DNA from: Hyphomicrobiales bacterium
GTDB taxonomy: Bacteria > Pseudomonadota > Alphaproteobacteria > Rhizobiales > Rhizobiaceae
Assembly (NCBI GenBank): GCA_900469445.1
Contig: UBXM01000006.1
Span: 372,001 to 436,000, forward strand
Length of the DNA: 64,000 nt
Direction: 5' to 3'
This document shows, piece after piece, positions 26,647-35,410 of this stretch; positions within the stretch are counted from its first letter, which is position 1, and the number at the start of each line of letters is the position of its first letter. The translations under genes and the position numbers were made by a program. Under the pieces are notes generated by a model, which searched no databases, was not told the DNA's origin, and saw nothing but the letters and a program-made list of their open reading frames with translations.

Positions 26647-27284
26647 AGCGCGCCTGCATCCTTTCCGGTCTGGGTCTGCTGTTTGGTTTGTGGGCCCTCC
26701 TTCTGCCGCTCTCTGACCGGACCTCGTTCACCATTCACATGATCGTTCATATGGGCGTTGTCGCCGGTGCAGCACCGCTGATCGCCATCGGCCTGTCCGG
26801 AACGCGGTTGGATATTCCTGCCCGCTGGCCCTGGTTTTCTCCGGTTGTTGCCTCGGTGTTCGAACTTGTGGCCGTCTGGATATGGCATATTCCGGCCTTG
26901 CGGGAGTTGTCGGCAAGATCCGGTGCAATCGCCACTATCGAACAGCTGACGTTCCTCGTTGCAGGTCTTGTCTTATGGCTATCGTGTCTCGGCGGGCTTG
27001 AGGCCGGACGAGATGGCCGCCGTATGGCGGGTGCATTTGGCCTGTTGTTTACCTCCATGCATATGACCCTGCTCGGGGCGCTTCTAGCGCTGTCGCCGCG
27101 GCCGCTCTACGGCTCCTCGGAGGTTACCTGTTTCGGCGTTACGCTGAGCCCGATCTTCGACCAGCAGGCCGGTGGCGTCATCATGTTGCTCGTCGGGGCT
27201 GCTGTCTATCTTGCTGGCGGCGTGTCGCTTCTTGCGACGACGCTCAACTCAGGGGGACCTGAGCCGACGCGGAGGAGGGGCTGA
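26643..27284 (+). CDS. ctaG: Caa3-type oxidase assembly protein CtaG
   Basis: A 213-aa polytopic protein. ATG at 26643 overlaps the previous stop. Helical segments include FTIHMIVHMGVVAGAAPLIA, VVASVFELVAVWIWHIPALR and LLFTSMHMTLLGALLALSPR. The conserved histidine/methionine pattern (HMIVHM, WHIPAL, SMHMTLLG) fits the Caa3_CtaG family, thought to help insert copper at CuB. It ends one base into the next start. Confidence 0.82.
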   Translation: MKRACILSGLGLLFGLWALLLPLSDRTSFTIHMIVHMGVVAGAAPLIAIGLSGTRLDIPARWPWFSPVVASVFELVAVWIWHIPALRELSARSGAIATIEQLTFLVAGLVLWLSCLGGLEAGRDGRRMAGAFGLLFTSMHMTLLGALLALSPRPLYGSSEVTCFGVTLSPIFDQQAGGVIMLLVGAAVYLAGGVSLLATTLNSGGPEPTRRRG

Positions 27285-28336
27285 TGAGAATTCGCTGGAA
27301 ACACCTTGTCGTGCTCGTCATCATCGCGCCCTTGCTCGGGCTTGGTGTCGGCTGGTCCGGATTGATGAGCGTGCGCGCCTCGACCGGACACTGGGCGATT
27401 ACCGACTGGTTTCTGCATTGGGTAATGCGCAATTCCGTCTCCGCGCGCGCCGTCGCAATCGACGATGTACCGCCGCTCGACGATCCCGGGCTGATCCCCG
27501 GTGCTGCCGGCCATTTTGAGACCGGTTGTGCCACCTGTCATGGCTCGCCGGCGCAGCCCCGGCCGGATTCCGTGCTTGCGATGCTGCCTCCACCGCCGGA
27601 TTTGAAGACGGTCGTGCCGGAATGGTCGGAAGCCGAACTGTTCGAGATCGTCAAACACGGGGTGCGTTTCACCGGCATGCCGGCCTGGCCCACCCAGTCG
27701 CGGGACGATGAGGTCTGGTCTATGGTCGCTTTCCTCAAGAGACTGCCTGAGATGGATGCCGATGAATATATCAAGTCATCCGGCCTGCACGGGATTGGTC
27801 ATGCGGGTGAGGTTTCTCCTCTTCCGATCACCTGTGAGAGCTGTCACGCCGAAGGCAAGCTTAATGACGGTAGCCTTGTTCCACGTCTCGCCGGGCAATC
27901 GGAAACCTATCTTCTCAACGCGCTGAAAGCCTATGTCGCGAAAGACCGCCCGAGCGGCATCATGCAGGTGGCTGTCGGCACGTTGTCGGATGACGCGCTG
28001 CCGGAACTTGCGGCTTATTATGCCAAACAGACGCCTGTTCAACGGCATTCAGAGGTGATTGATCCTGCACTTGCGGCAGAAGGCAAAGCGCTTGCGGAAC
28101 ACGGGCGGCAGAAGGACAAGGTCCCGGCTTGCCTGAGTTGCCACGATAAGGCTGCGGCCAACCCAGCCTATCCGAAATTATCCGGCCAGAACGCAGCCTA
28201 CCTTCGCCAACAACTGGTGTTGTTCAAAGCTGGGATTCGAGGTGGCTCTTCCTATGCTCACTTGATGACGGATGCAGCCAAGGAATTGACACCCGAGGAT
28301 ATCGAAGCGGTTTCTGCATATTTCAGCCATCGATGA
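27284..28336 (+). CDS. Triheme c-type cytochrome, membrane-anchored
   Basis: A 350-aa protein. ATG at 27284 overlaps the ctaG TGA by one base. An uncleaved N-terminal helix (residues ~8-27) is followed by three cytochrome c modules with CATCH (~85), CESCH (~185) and CLSCH (~285). Possible distal methionines are in RFTGMPAW, GIMQVAVG and AHLMTDAA. The three-domain layout resembles the membrane cytochrome subunits of alcohol dehydrogenases and gluconate dehydrogenases. It probably supplies electrons to the oxidase encoded upstream, coupling a periplasmic dehydrogenase to oxygen reduction. Confidence 0.85.
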   Translation: MRIRWKHLVVLVIIAPLLGLGVGWSGLMSVRASTGHWAITDWFLHWVMRNSVSARAVAIDDVPPLDDPGLIPGAAGHFETGCATCHGSPAQPRPDSVLAMLPPPPDLKTVVPEWSEAELFEIVKHGVRFTGMPAWPTQSRDDEVWSMVAFLKRLPEMDADEYIKSSGLHGIGHAGEVSPLPITCESCHAEGKLNDGSLVPRLAGQSETYLLNALKAYVAKDRPSGIMQVAVGTLSDDALPELAAYYAKQTPVQRHSEVIDPALAAEGKALAEHGRQKDKVPACLSCHDKAAANPAYPKLSGQNAAYLRQQLVLFKAGIRGGSSYAHLMTDAAKELTPEDIEAVSAYFSHR

Positions 28337-28367
28337 CGGTCGTCCCGGGAGGAGATTGCTATGATGT

Positions 28368-28664
28368 TCAGGAATGGCGCAGGTCGTTCAAGCCACGGTG
28401 GGCGGAAATAGCCTTCCGTATCGCTGGAACGGTATCATTACCCTCGCGAAACAGGTTGATCACGATCGCTGCCGCCAATTCGGCTTCAGGGCTCTGTCTT
28501 TCGACCTTGGCCTCATCAATCCATTCACTGAAAGCAGATTCAACAATGGCGAGTTCGGTCGGCCCGAACGTTTTCTCTAGAAATGTTCTCATATGATGCA
28601 TCTTGTCCCAATCTCGCGGGATGTGGGTAAGCAAGGCCGTTTCGTCAAGGCGACCTTTAATCAC
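28368..28664 (-). CDS. Rhizobial conserved short protein, 98 aa
   Basis: A soluble acidic protein with the stretch SPEAELAAAIVINLFREGND and a GLNDLR tail. I associate this pattern with uncharacterised short proteins in rhizobia. The first possible start is a GTG at 28664, since an in-frame TGA lies immediately upstream. It overlaps the end of the 58-aa membrane protein gene (stop 28657) by 8 nt, so it is probably translated by coupling and needs no own ribosome site; none is visible. Function unknown. Confidence 0.62.
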   Translation of the reverse strand: MIKGRLDETALLTHIPRDWDKMHHMRTFLEKTFGPTELAIVESAFSEWIDEAKVERQSPEAELAAAIVINLFREGNDTVPAIRKAISAHRGLNDLRHS

Positions 28665-28833
28665 TCATTCGAGCGGCCGCAAAAATCACCGAAACCAGGC
28701 CTGCCGCCAAACTGACTGCGACGAGGCAATTGGGGATGCCGGTGTCGAAATTGCGTAAAACCAGGCTCATGACAATGAGCGTCGCGCCGACCGTCATCGT
28801 CCGGTTGCCGGCAAATTTCAAAATGTCTTTCAT
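28657..28833 (-). CDS. Small two-helix membrane protein, 58 aa
   Basis: The ATG at 28833 follows AGAGAG. The product starts MKDILKFAGNRTMTVGATLI and ends ARMSD. Two hydrophobic segments (~14-25 and ~36-52, CLVAVSLAAGLVSVIFAA) are separated by a polar loop. The stop lies inside the start region of the 98-aa gene, an arrangement that argues that both are real and coupled. No known family is recognised. Confidence 0.55.
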   Translation of the reverse strand: MKDILKFAGNRTMTVGATLIVMSLVLRNFDTGIPNCLVAVSLAAGLVSVIFAAARMSD

Positions 28834-28898
28834 GGTTCTCTCTGGGATAAGGAGTTTATCGAGCGCGTGGATCAGGCCGAAGATGACGCATGTCGTCG

Positions 28899-29087
28899 TC
28901 AGGCCGCGATCGGTCTTTGGGAACGAAGATGGTCGCTGATTGCGGCCCTCAGTTCGCCAACGGTCGAAAACCGTCTATCGTCGAGATCGATGACGTGAAA
29001 TTTCACCGCGATAAAACGCAACTTCCCACTGTCAGGAATGGCTATGCCGACTGGCAATCCGCCATGCTCAATGACTTGCTTCTGCAT
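28899..29087 (-). CDS. Rhizobial conserved short protein, 62 aa
   Basis: ATG at 29087 with AAGGA upstream; upstream residues in the open frame look non-coding. The sequence MQKQVIEHGGLPVGIAIPDS followed by a KLRFIAVKFHVIDLDDRRF core reads like a compact beta-rich domain and ends in an amphipathic helix (ELRAAISDHL). I associate it with short uncharacterised proteins found in many rhizobia. Codon use matches its neighbours. No function can be assigned. Confidence 0.65.
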   Translation of the reverse strand: MQKQVIEHGGLPVGIAIPDSGKLRFIAVKFHVIDLDDRRFSTVGELRAAISDHLRSQRPIAA

Positions 29088-29411
29088 GTCCTTCACTCCA
29101 CTCTCGCAATCTTTCTTCAGTGTGGTCCGCCGTAATCGGCGTAATACACATCTGCATTCGGGACTGGAGGTGGCATCGGAGAACGGACGAACCCACAAAC
29201 CGGCTGGTCTTGTACTGGCCTGCAGTGTTGAAGTTTTTCATGTCCGATTTCCATTCGTTCTGTGTTGGTTGTCCGGCAATCTATCGCAGCGTCTCTCACC
29301 TCGCGAGGCAAATTAATCTATCTTTCCGGTAGATTTTGGATGCGATTTCGCCGACGCAACCTGACCTGGTGTCTATCTTCCCACTGCAATAGAGAGGCAG
29401 TGAGGTCGGTC
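29088..29411. other. Gap with no supported gene
   Basis: A 324-bp stretch between the divergent 62-aa gene and the hydrolase gene. Several open frames cross it but none has a ribosome site or protein-like composition. It should contain the two promoters, yet I find no GGAAC/CGTT or TTGACA/TATAAT pair with good spacing. Confidence 0.5.
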
Positions 29412-30002
29412 ATGATCCAGACGCTTGTCATTCCGGGGTTGAACGGATCTTCCGACGATCATTGGCAGCGGCACTGGACGCGCGACAACGTCTATTCATC
29501 AATCGTCGAACAGGAAAACTGGACATGTCCGGTGTTGGCAGATTGGCAGGCGAAGCTTGATGAGGCGCTGTCGAACACCGACGGCGCCTTTCTTGTTGCG
29601 CACAGCCTTGGTTGTCTTCTCGCCGCCAGTTACGCTAACCGTCATCAGGCAGGTCTCATTCGCGGCGCGCTTCTGGTGGCTCCCTGTTCATTGAAAACGA
29701 CCCTGAAAATGCATCCCTGCATGGTCGATTTCGGTATGGAACCGCTGGATCGCCTGCCGTTCCCAAGTCTTGTCGTCGGTAGCCTCAATGACCCTTATAT
29801 GGACCTCCCGCAGTTGGAGCATCATGCGAAAGCCTGGGGCAGTGAGCTCACGACCATAGGCTTTGCGGGCCACATCAATGTCGCAAGCGGGTTCGGACGC
29901 TGGCTCCAGGGATATGATTTCTTCGAGCGACTTGTTCATCGCGCTATGTTTACGCAGCAGTGGACATCCGCCGCTGTATCGCGCAGCGCTACCGTGCGGT
30001 GA
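29412..30002 (+). CDS. RBBP9/YdeN-family serine hydrolase
   Basis: A 196-aa alpha/beta hydrolase. ATG at 29412 with GAGG upstream; the longer open frame has no ribosome site. Family landmarks are the N-terminal LVIPGLNGSSDDHWQRHW, the nucleophile elbow VAHSLGCLLA (Ser), the Asp in GSLNDPYMDL and the His in GHINVASGFG. The last ~20 residues look unrelated to the family. YdeN/RBBP9 proteins hydrolyse small esters in vitro; physiological substrates are unknown. Confidence 0.85.
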   Translation: MIQTLVIPGLNGSSDDHWQRHWTRDNVYSSIVEQENWTCPVLADWQAKLDEALSNTDGAFLVAHSLGCLLAASYANRHQAGLIRGALLVAPCSLKTTLKMHPCMVDFGMEPLDRLPFPSLVVGSLNDPYMDLPQLEHHAKAWGSELTTIGFAGHINVASGFGRWLQGYDFFERLVHRAMFTQQWTSAAVSRSATVR

Positions 30003-30139
30003 TCGCGCTTTTCGGCAGCCTGTCGTTAACGTGGAAATCCCCGGCAGCGTGGATCATGGCCGTATGTCCAGCCACCTGAAATCAGCCCGTTGGCGCCGCA
30101 AACTGAGGGTTATTTGCGCTCGTAGCGCGGGGAAATCGA

Positions 30140-30922
30140 TCACGCGATGAGATGCGGTGAGGCACTGGCCTGTCGGAGCGCTTCCGTCATCTCGCCTCGC
30201 GCAGAGCTGATAAGGTGCGCCATGGCTTGGCGTGCTGCCTCTGGTTGCCGCATTCGGATCGCTTCCAGAACATCCTGGTGGCTTGAAATTGCCTGTTCGT
30301 GTGACTGGCTGGCGCGATTGGTGAGCCGGAAGCTTGCAAGCAATGCCGCCTGGATGGCACTTGCAAACTGGCGATAGACCCAGTTGCCACTGGCGTTGAC
30401 AATAGCAGTATGAAATTCGAGGTCGGCCCGGCTCCATGCTTCGGTATCTCGGGAATTCGCCTCGACCATATCTTCGAATGCCTTGGAAATCTGATAAAGC
30501 TGGCGTGCATTGGCCTTTGTGGCCGCCTCCGCGGCCGCCGCGGGCTCAAGCAATTGGCGAGCGTCGATCAGCGAGGAATAAAAGGTTTCGTCGGCCCCGA
30601 CAGACAGCATCACGTCGAGAACGATCGGATCGAGATAGTTCCAGTTCTCCTTCGGCAGAACGGTGGTACCCGCTCTTGTCCGTGACCTGACCATTCCGAG
30701 GGCGGAAAGATATTGCATCGCCTCCCGCAGACTGGTGCGGCTGACGCCAAATTGTTCGGTAAGTTCGGCTTCATTCGGCAAGGTGGAATTTTCCGGAAAC
30801 CGGCCTGACACCACCATTTCGACAAGACAGTGCAGCAGCGCTTCTCTGACGCTTCGCTTGCCTCGCTGCGCGATCGGCGCACCCTGTTCCGTCAGCACCC
30901 GGGTGATCGACAGATTTTTCAA
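30140..30922 (-). CDS. FadR-subfamily GntR regulator, probably of dgoD
   Basis: A 260-aa repressor-type regulator. TTG at 30922 with AGGAG upstream. The winged helix is at ~25-95 (LPNEAELTEQFGVSRTSLRE; GMVRSRTRAGTTVLP). The FCD effector domain follows (DARQLLEPAAAAEAATKANA; ADLEFHTAIVNASGN), keeping the metal-binding Asp and His positions. It is divergent from the galactonate dehydratase-like gene at 31182, as DgoR-type regulators often are. The palindrome at 31006 is a candidate operator. Confidence 0.85.
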   Translation of the reverse strand: MKNLSITRVLTEQGAPIAQRGKRSVREALLHCLVEMVVSGRFPENSTLPNEAELTEQFGVSRTSLREAMQYLSALGMVRSRTRAGTTVLPKENWNYLDPIVLDVMLSVGADETFYSSLIDARQLLEPAAAAEAATKANARQLYQISKAFEDMVEANSRDTEAWSRADLEFHTAIVNASGNWVYRQFASAIQAALLASFRLTNRASQSHEQAISSHQDVLEAIRMRQPEAARQAMAHLISSARGEMTEALRQASASPHLIA

Positions 30923-31005
30923 TGAGGCTCCTCATTCATGACTGCCGATCCATTCTGGTCCGGCGCAGGCTGGATTGTCATTGATAGTATGGAACGGGTT
31001 TGTTT

Positions 31006-31015
31006 TTTGATCAAA
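31006..31015. promoter_or_regulatory. TTTGATCAAA palindrome between gntR and dgoD
   Basis: A perfect 10-bp palindrome near the centre of the 259-bp divergent region 30923-31181, which is markedly AT-rich around 31000-31065. Its form (TTGATCAA core) suits GntR/FadR-family dimers. The rest of the gap carries promoter-like AT-rich sequence but no further gene. Confidence 0.4.
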
Positions 31016-31181
31016 TCCAGAAATAAATCATATTTATATTGACTTCCATCCTATGAATTTTAATCCTCCTCATCCGAGGCGTGAGTGCTGTGTGCCGGAG
31101 AAATGTCGCGCTGCAGGGATGCGGCCGTTTCGATCTGAACATGCCGCCAATTGAATTTGTTTTCATATTTGGAGAACTTTG

Positions 31182-32330
31182 ATGAAGATCACCAAGCTGA
31201 CCACCTATATCGTGCCGCCGCGCTGGCTGTTTTTGAAGATCGAGACTGACGAAGGCATCGTTGGCTGGGGCGAACCCGTCGTGGAGGGCAGGGCGCTCAC
31301 CGTCGAGGCTGCCGTTCAGGAAATGGCCGATTACCTGATCGGCAAGGATCCGTTCCTGATCGAGGATCATTGGACCGTTCTTTATCGTGGCGGCTTCTAC
31401 CGGGGGGGAGCAATCCACATGTCGGCGCTCGCCGGTATCGACCAGGCGCTGTGGGACATCAAGGGCAAGGCATTGGGCCAACCGGTTCACTCGCTCCTCG
31501 GTGGCCAGGTCAGGGATCGGATCAAGGTCTATTCCTGGATCGGTGGCGACCGCCCGTCAGATGTCGCGCGCAATGCCAAGGAGGTCGTTGCCCGCGGCTT
31601 CAAGGCGATCAAGCTCAACGGCTGCGAGGAAATGCAGATCGTCGACACCAACGAAAAGGTGGAAAAGGCGGTCGAAACGATTGCTATCATCCGGGAGGCT
31701 GTCGGGCCGCATATCGGCATCGGCGTGGATTTCCATGGCCGTGTCCATAAGCCGATGGCTAAGGTTCTGGCCAAGGAGCTTGAGCCGTACAAGCTGATGT
31801 TCATCGAAGAACCGGTGCTTTCCGAAAACCGTGAAACGCTGAAGGAAATCGCCAATCATTGCTCGACGCCGATCGCGCTCGGCGAGCGGCTGTTCTCGCG
31901 CTGGGATTTCAAGCAGGTTTTGTCGGATGGTTATGTCGATATCATCCAGCCGGATCTTTCGCATGCCGGCGGCATTACCGAATGCCGTAAGATAGCTGCC
32001 ATGGCGGAAGCCTATGACGTGGCGCTTGCGCCGCATTGCCCGCTTGGTCCGATCGCGCTTGCCGCCTGCCTGCAGGTCGATGCCATCTCATACAATGCTT
32101 TCATCCAGGAGCAGAGCCTCGGCATCCACTATAACCAGGGCAATGATATCCTTGACTATATCTCCAACAAGGAAGTCTTCCATTATGCGGATGGCTTCGT
32201 CAGCATCCCGCAAGGACCGGGCCTCGGTGTCGAAGTCGATGAAGCCTATGTGATCGAACGGGCCAAGGAAGGCCATCGTTGGCGCAATCCGATCTGGCGC
32301 CATGAGGATGGAAGCTTCGCCGAATGGTAA
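31182..32330 (+). CDS. dgoD: D-galactonate dehydratase (enolase superfamily)
   Basis: A 382-aa protein; ATG at 31182 with GGAG upstream (a TTG at 31179 precedes it). It aligns end to end with DgoD in memory: [20 protein letters not shown], the metal ligands in [20 protein letters not shown] and [12 protein letters not shown], and the general acid/base His in [13 protein letters not shown]. The family removes water from D-galactonate to give 2-keto-3-deoxygalactonate, but close relatives act on other aldonates. No KDGal kinase or aldolase is adjacent, though the DapA-family gene at 51207 could serve. Confidence 0.88.
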   Translation: MKITKLTTYIVPPRWLFLKIETDEGIVGWGEPVVEGRALTVEAAVQEMADYLIGKDPFLIEDHWTVLYRGGFYRGGAIHMSALAGIDQALWDIKGKALGQPVHSLLGGQVRDRIKVYSWIGGDRPSDVARNAKEVVARGFKAIKLNGCEEMQIVDTNEKVEKAVETIAIIREAVGPHIGIGVDFHGRVHKPMAKVLAKELEPYKLMFIEEPVLSENRETLKEIANHCSTPIALGERLFSRWDFKQVLSDGYVDIIQPDLSHAGGITECRKIAAMAEAYDVALAPHCPLGPIALAACLQVDAISYNAFIQEQSLGIHYNQGNDILDYISNKEVFHYADGFVSIPQGPGLGVEVDEAYVIERAKEGHRWRNPIWRHEDGSFAEW

Positions 32331-32346
32331 GGTTCCAATAACAGAT

Positions 32347-32376
32347 AAGCGCTCAGCTTGATCAGGCGGAGCGCTT
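32347..32376 (+). terminator. Hairpin downstream of dgoD
   Basis: An 8-bp perfect stem AAGCGCTC/GAGCGCTT with a 14-nt loop, followed by GTTTGT, begins 17 nt after the dgoD stop. It is a likely intrinsic terminator with a weak T-tract. Confidence 0.6.
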
Positions 32377-32419
32377 GTTTGTCCGACAAATTCGGCGAAT
32401 TTGCACAATCAGATATTCA

Positions 32420-32584
32420 CTACAGCCTGCCGGAATACTCCGGCATTTCCTGCAACGTGTTTCCGAATTGCAGGCCAAGGGCCCAAGCTCCCACGGCGAA
32501 AATAGACAACAGGATCGAGAATGACGGTCCGAAGTCCGTGAGCACGATATGGCCGAAGCGCAGAAGGTCGCTGGGGGTAGGCAT
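32420..32584 (-). CDS. Candidate small membrane protein, 54 aa
   Basis: ATG at 32584 with GAGG about 9 nt upstream. The product starts MPTPSDLLRFGHIVLTDFGP, followed by one hydrophobic helix (FSILLSIFAVGAWALGLQFG) and a short polar tail ending YSGRL. Composition is protein-like in this frame and poor in the others. No family recognised. Confidence 0.45.
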   Translation of the reverse strand: MPTPSDLLRFGHIVLTDFGPSFSILLSIFAVGAWALGLQFGNTLQEMPEYSGRL

Positions 32585-32778
32585 ATGATGAAACCTCAGA
32601 CGTCACGCTTGTGGTGAGAGAACGAACGCTGACCTAATGCCTGTGAAACCATCCGGTTCCGATGGAAGGTCAGTTTTTTCACCAAATGCCAAAAACGTGC
32701 CAGGACGGGGCATAGACTCGAGGCTGCAGTCAGGCGCCACTGCGAAATCCGAGAAAAGCATTCCAAGTGACAGTTGCC

Positions 32779-33303
32779 CTACGGCGCGTCGTCGGAGTCG
32801 GCGAGCTTCAGCACCGTTTCATGACGCCACGGACCTCCGAGATAGCTCCATAGATCGAGACCGGAAATGCGAATGGGTCGTGGCTGAAACACGCTTTTAA
32901 GCTCGGAAAACAGCCGATCGGCATCCGCCCGTGATACCTTGTTCTGGATAGTTATGTGGGGCCGGAACTTTCGCAGATCCTGTGGTCCCGGCCAGGAGCC
33001 GAAACGGCGAAGGAGGTCGGATCTCAAATCGTGAAGTTCCGGACTTTCGATAGTGAAGGCGACACCCGCTCCCAGATGTTGAAGACCACTGACGGTTGCG
33101 GAGAAACTCGCTCTCGTCAAAACCGCCTCCGATGCTCGTTCGCAGACCGCCGTCAGCCGTTGGCCAGGAAGATGATGAAAGATCGTGACATGTGCCGTCA
33201 GAAAGTTGCGGGCAGAGGGAAAGTGTTCTTGCCTCAGGCGGTCAAAAGGCTCGATGTCATCGGGCTCGACATGAGCGGTTATGATGATTGGCGGTAACTT
33301 CAC
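32779..33303 (-). CDS. 2'-5' RNA ligase/LigT-like phosphoesterase
   Basis: A 174-aa protein of the 2H phosphoesterase superfamily. GTG at 33303 has AAGGA upstream, preferred to the longer frame to 33342. Both catalytic HxTx motifs are present: HVTIF (~48) and HITIQ (~127), in the expected two-lobed arrangement. Members hydrolyse 2',3'-cyclic phosphates or join 2'-5' RNA ends. It lies downstream of pccA on the same strand with a 76-nt gap and may be its read-through partner. Confidence 0.82.
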   Translation of the reverse strand: MKLPPIIITAHVEPDDIEPFDRLRQEHFPSARNFLTAHVTIFHHLPGQRLTAVCERASEAVLTRASFSATVSGLQHLGAGVAFTIESPELHDLRSDLLRRFGSWPGPQDLRKFRPHITIQNKVSRADADRLFSELKSVFQPRPIRISGLDLWSYLGGPWRHETVLKLADSDDAP

Positions 33304-33379
33304 CCGGCATCCTTGATCGGCGCACAGATGAAATCTCCGCAATCCCGATAGATGTCAGCCGCATGCACCCTTTCGGCCA

Positions 33380-35398
33380 TCATTCGAACTCGATGATCAG
33401 TTCGTCGACTGCGAGGCTTTGGCCGGGTTTGACGGCAACGTGTTTTACCAGTCCCTGCTTTTCGGCCTTCAGCACATTCTCCATCTTCATCGCCTCGACC
33501 GTAGCAAGCGTCTGGCCAGCTTCTACACGGTCGCCGACGGCGACCGTGACCGAGGTGATGACGCCCGGCATCGGGCAAAGCAGCATCTTGGACGTATCGG
33601 GCGGCAGCTTGACCGGCATCAGCTTCGCCAGTTCGGCGATCCGTGGGGAGCGTACGCGTGCGAGAACATCCATCCCATGCCAGCGCAGGCGAATGGCCGA
33701 TCCGACCAGATCGACTTTCACGATCAGGCTTTCTCCGTCGACATGGAAGTCTGCAAGGCTCTGCCCCGGAAGCCAGCCGGTTGCCGCAGAAACGGGATGT
33801 GCATCGTTAAACTGTACGAAGGCGCCATCTGCCGCCGTGTCGAGTGTTGCCGGTCCTTCGAATGCAGGTTGCCCGCCGACAGAGAGCCTCACGACCCAGT
33901 TCTTTGCCACGGCACGGCGGCGTTTCGACAGCGTGCCGGAAATCCAGGTCGCACGCTCCTCCTGCGCCTGATTGACCAGCAAGGCGATGACTGCGAGCTT
34001 GCGAGCATCGTCGACATCGGGCTTCACGCCGGAAAAGCCCTCCGGAAACTCTTCGGGAATATAGGCTGTCGTCAACTTGCCGGAGCGAAAACGCTCCTGC
34101 CCCATCACGGCAGAAAGGAAGGGCAGGTTATGGCCGATACCTTCCACCTCGAATGCGTCCAGCGCCGTTCCCATCGCATCGATAGCCGCTGTCCGGTCTT
34201 CGGCCCAGCTGCACAGCTTGGCGATCATCGGATCGTAATACATCGAGATTTCGCCACCCTCGAAGACGCCGGTGTCGTTGCGGATGATCGCGCCGCCGTC
34301 CTGCAGACCCTCCACGGGTGGGCGATAGCGGGAAAGCCGGCCGATCGAGGGCAGGAAGTTGCGATAGGGGTCTTCGGCATAAAGCCGGCTTTCGATTGCC
34401 CAGCCCCTCAGCGCCACGTCCTTCTGCCTGAAAGAGAGCTTCTCGCCCGCCGCGACGCGGATCATCTGCTCGACGAGATCGATCCCGGTCACGAGCTCGG
34501 TGACCGGATGCTCCACCTGCAGGCGGGTGTTCATCTCCAGAAAATAGAAGTTCCGGTTGCCATCGACGATGAACTCCACCGTGCCGGCGGAAAAATAGCC
34601 GACGGCCTTTGCCAGTGCGACCGCCTGTTCACCCATCGCTTTGCGGGTTGCCGCATCCAGGAATGGAGAAGGAGCTTCTTCTATGACCTTCTGGTTTCGA
34701 CGCTGGATCGAGCATTCCCGCTCGCCGAGATAAAGCGTGTTGCCATGCTGGTCCCCTAGGAGCTGGATTTCGATATGGCGTGGCTGGTCGACGAATTTTT
34801 CGATGAAGATGCGGTCGTCGCCGAAAGAATTCTTCGCCTCGTTGCGGGAAGACTGGAAACCTTCGCGTGCTTCCGCCTCGTTCCAGGCGATGCGCATGCC
34901 TTTGCCCCCGCCACCGGCTGAGGCCTTGATCATCACCGGATAACCGATCGACGACGAAATCTCTACTGCCTCCTCGGCATCCTCGATCAGCCCCATATGG
35001 CCGGGTACGGTCGAGACACCCGCCTCGGCTGCAATTTTCTTCGAGGTGATCTTGTCGCCCATCGCCTCGATGGCTTTTACCGGCGGACCGATAAACGTAA
35101 CGCCGGCCTTCTCTAGCGCCGCGGCAAAGGCTGCATTTTCCGACAGAAAACCATAGCCCGGATGCACCGCATCCGCTCCGGTCCTGGCGATCGCATCGAG
35201 GATATTGTCGATGACGATGTAGGACTGGTTGGAAGGGGCGGGACCGATATGCACGGCCTCATCGGCCATCGACACATGGAGAGCATTCGCATCGGCATCG
35301 GAATAAACGGCGACCGTGGCGATGCCCATCTTCTGTGCTGTCTTGATGACCCGGCAGGCGATTTCGCCGCGATTGGCGATAAGAATCTTCTTGAACAT
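33380..35398 (-). CDS. pccA: Propionyl-CoA carboxylase alpha (biotin carboxylase/BCCP) subunit
   Basis: A 672-aa protein. The biotin carboxylase domain begins MFKKILIANRGEIACRVIKT. The ATP-grasp glycine loop (KASAGGGGKGMRIA) and the EMNTRLQVEHPVTE motif are present. A BT-linker domain at ~500-600 precedes the C-terminal biotinyl domain with EAMKMEN. This is the usual length for rhizobial PccA. It carboxylates biotin for transfer to propionyl-CoA by PccB, feeding methylmalonyl-CoA and succinate. It lies 12 nt after pccB. Confidence 0.93.
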   Translation of the reverse strand: MFKKILIANRGEIACRVIKTAQKMGIATVAVYSDADANALHVSMADEAVHIGPAPSNQSYIVIDNILDAIARTGADAVHPGYGFLSENAAFAAALEKAGVTFIGPPVKAIEAMGDKITSKKIAAEAGVSTVPGHMGLIEDAEEAVEISSSIGYPVMIKASAGGGGKGMRIAWNEAEAREGFQSSRNEAKNSFGDDRIFIEKFVDQPRHIEIQLLGDQHGNTLYLGERECSIQRRNQKVIEEAPSPFLDAATRKAMGEQAVALAKAVGYFSAGTVEFIVDGNRNFYFLEMNTRLQVEHPVTELVTGIDLVEQMIRVAAGEKLSFRQKDVALRGWAIESRLYAEDPYRNFLPSIGRLSRYRPPVEGLQDGGAIIRNDTGVFEGGEISMYYDPMIAKLCSWAEDRTAAIDAMGTALDAFEVEGIGHNLPFLSAVMGQERFRSGKLTTAYIPEEFPEGFSGVKPDVDDARKLAVIALLVNQAQEERATWISGTLSKRRRAVAKNWVVRLSVGGQPAFEGPATLDTAADGAFVQFNDAHPVSAATGWLPGQSLADFHVDGESLIVKVDLVGSAIRLRWHGMDVLARVRSPRIAELAKLMPVKLPPDTSKMLLCPMPGVITSVTVAVGDRVEAGQTLATVEAMKMENVLKAEKQGLVKHVAVKPGQSLAVDELIIEFE

Positions 35399-35410
35399 GT
35401 TTGCGGGCCT

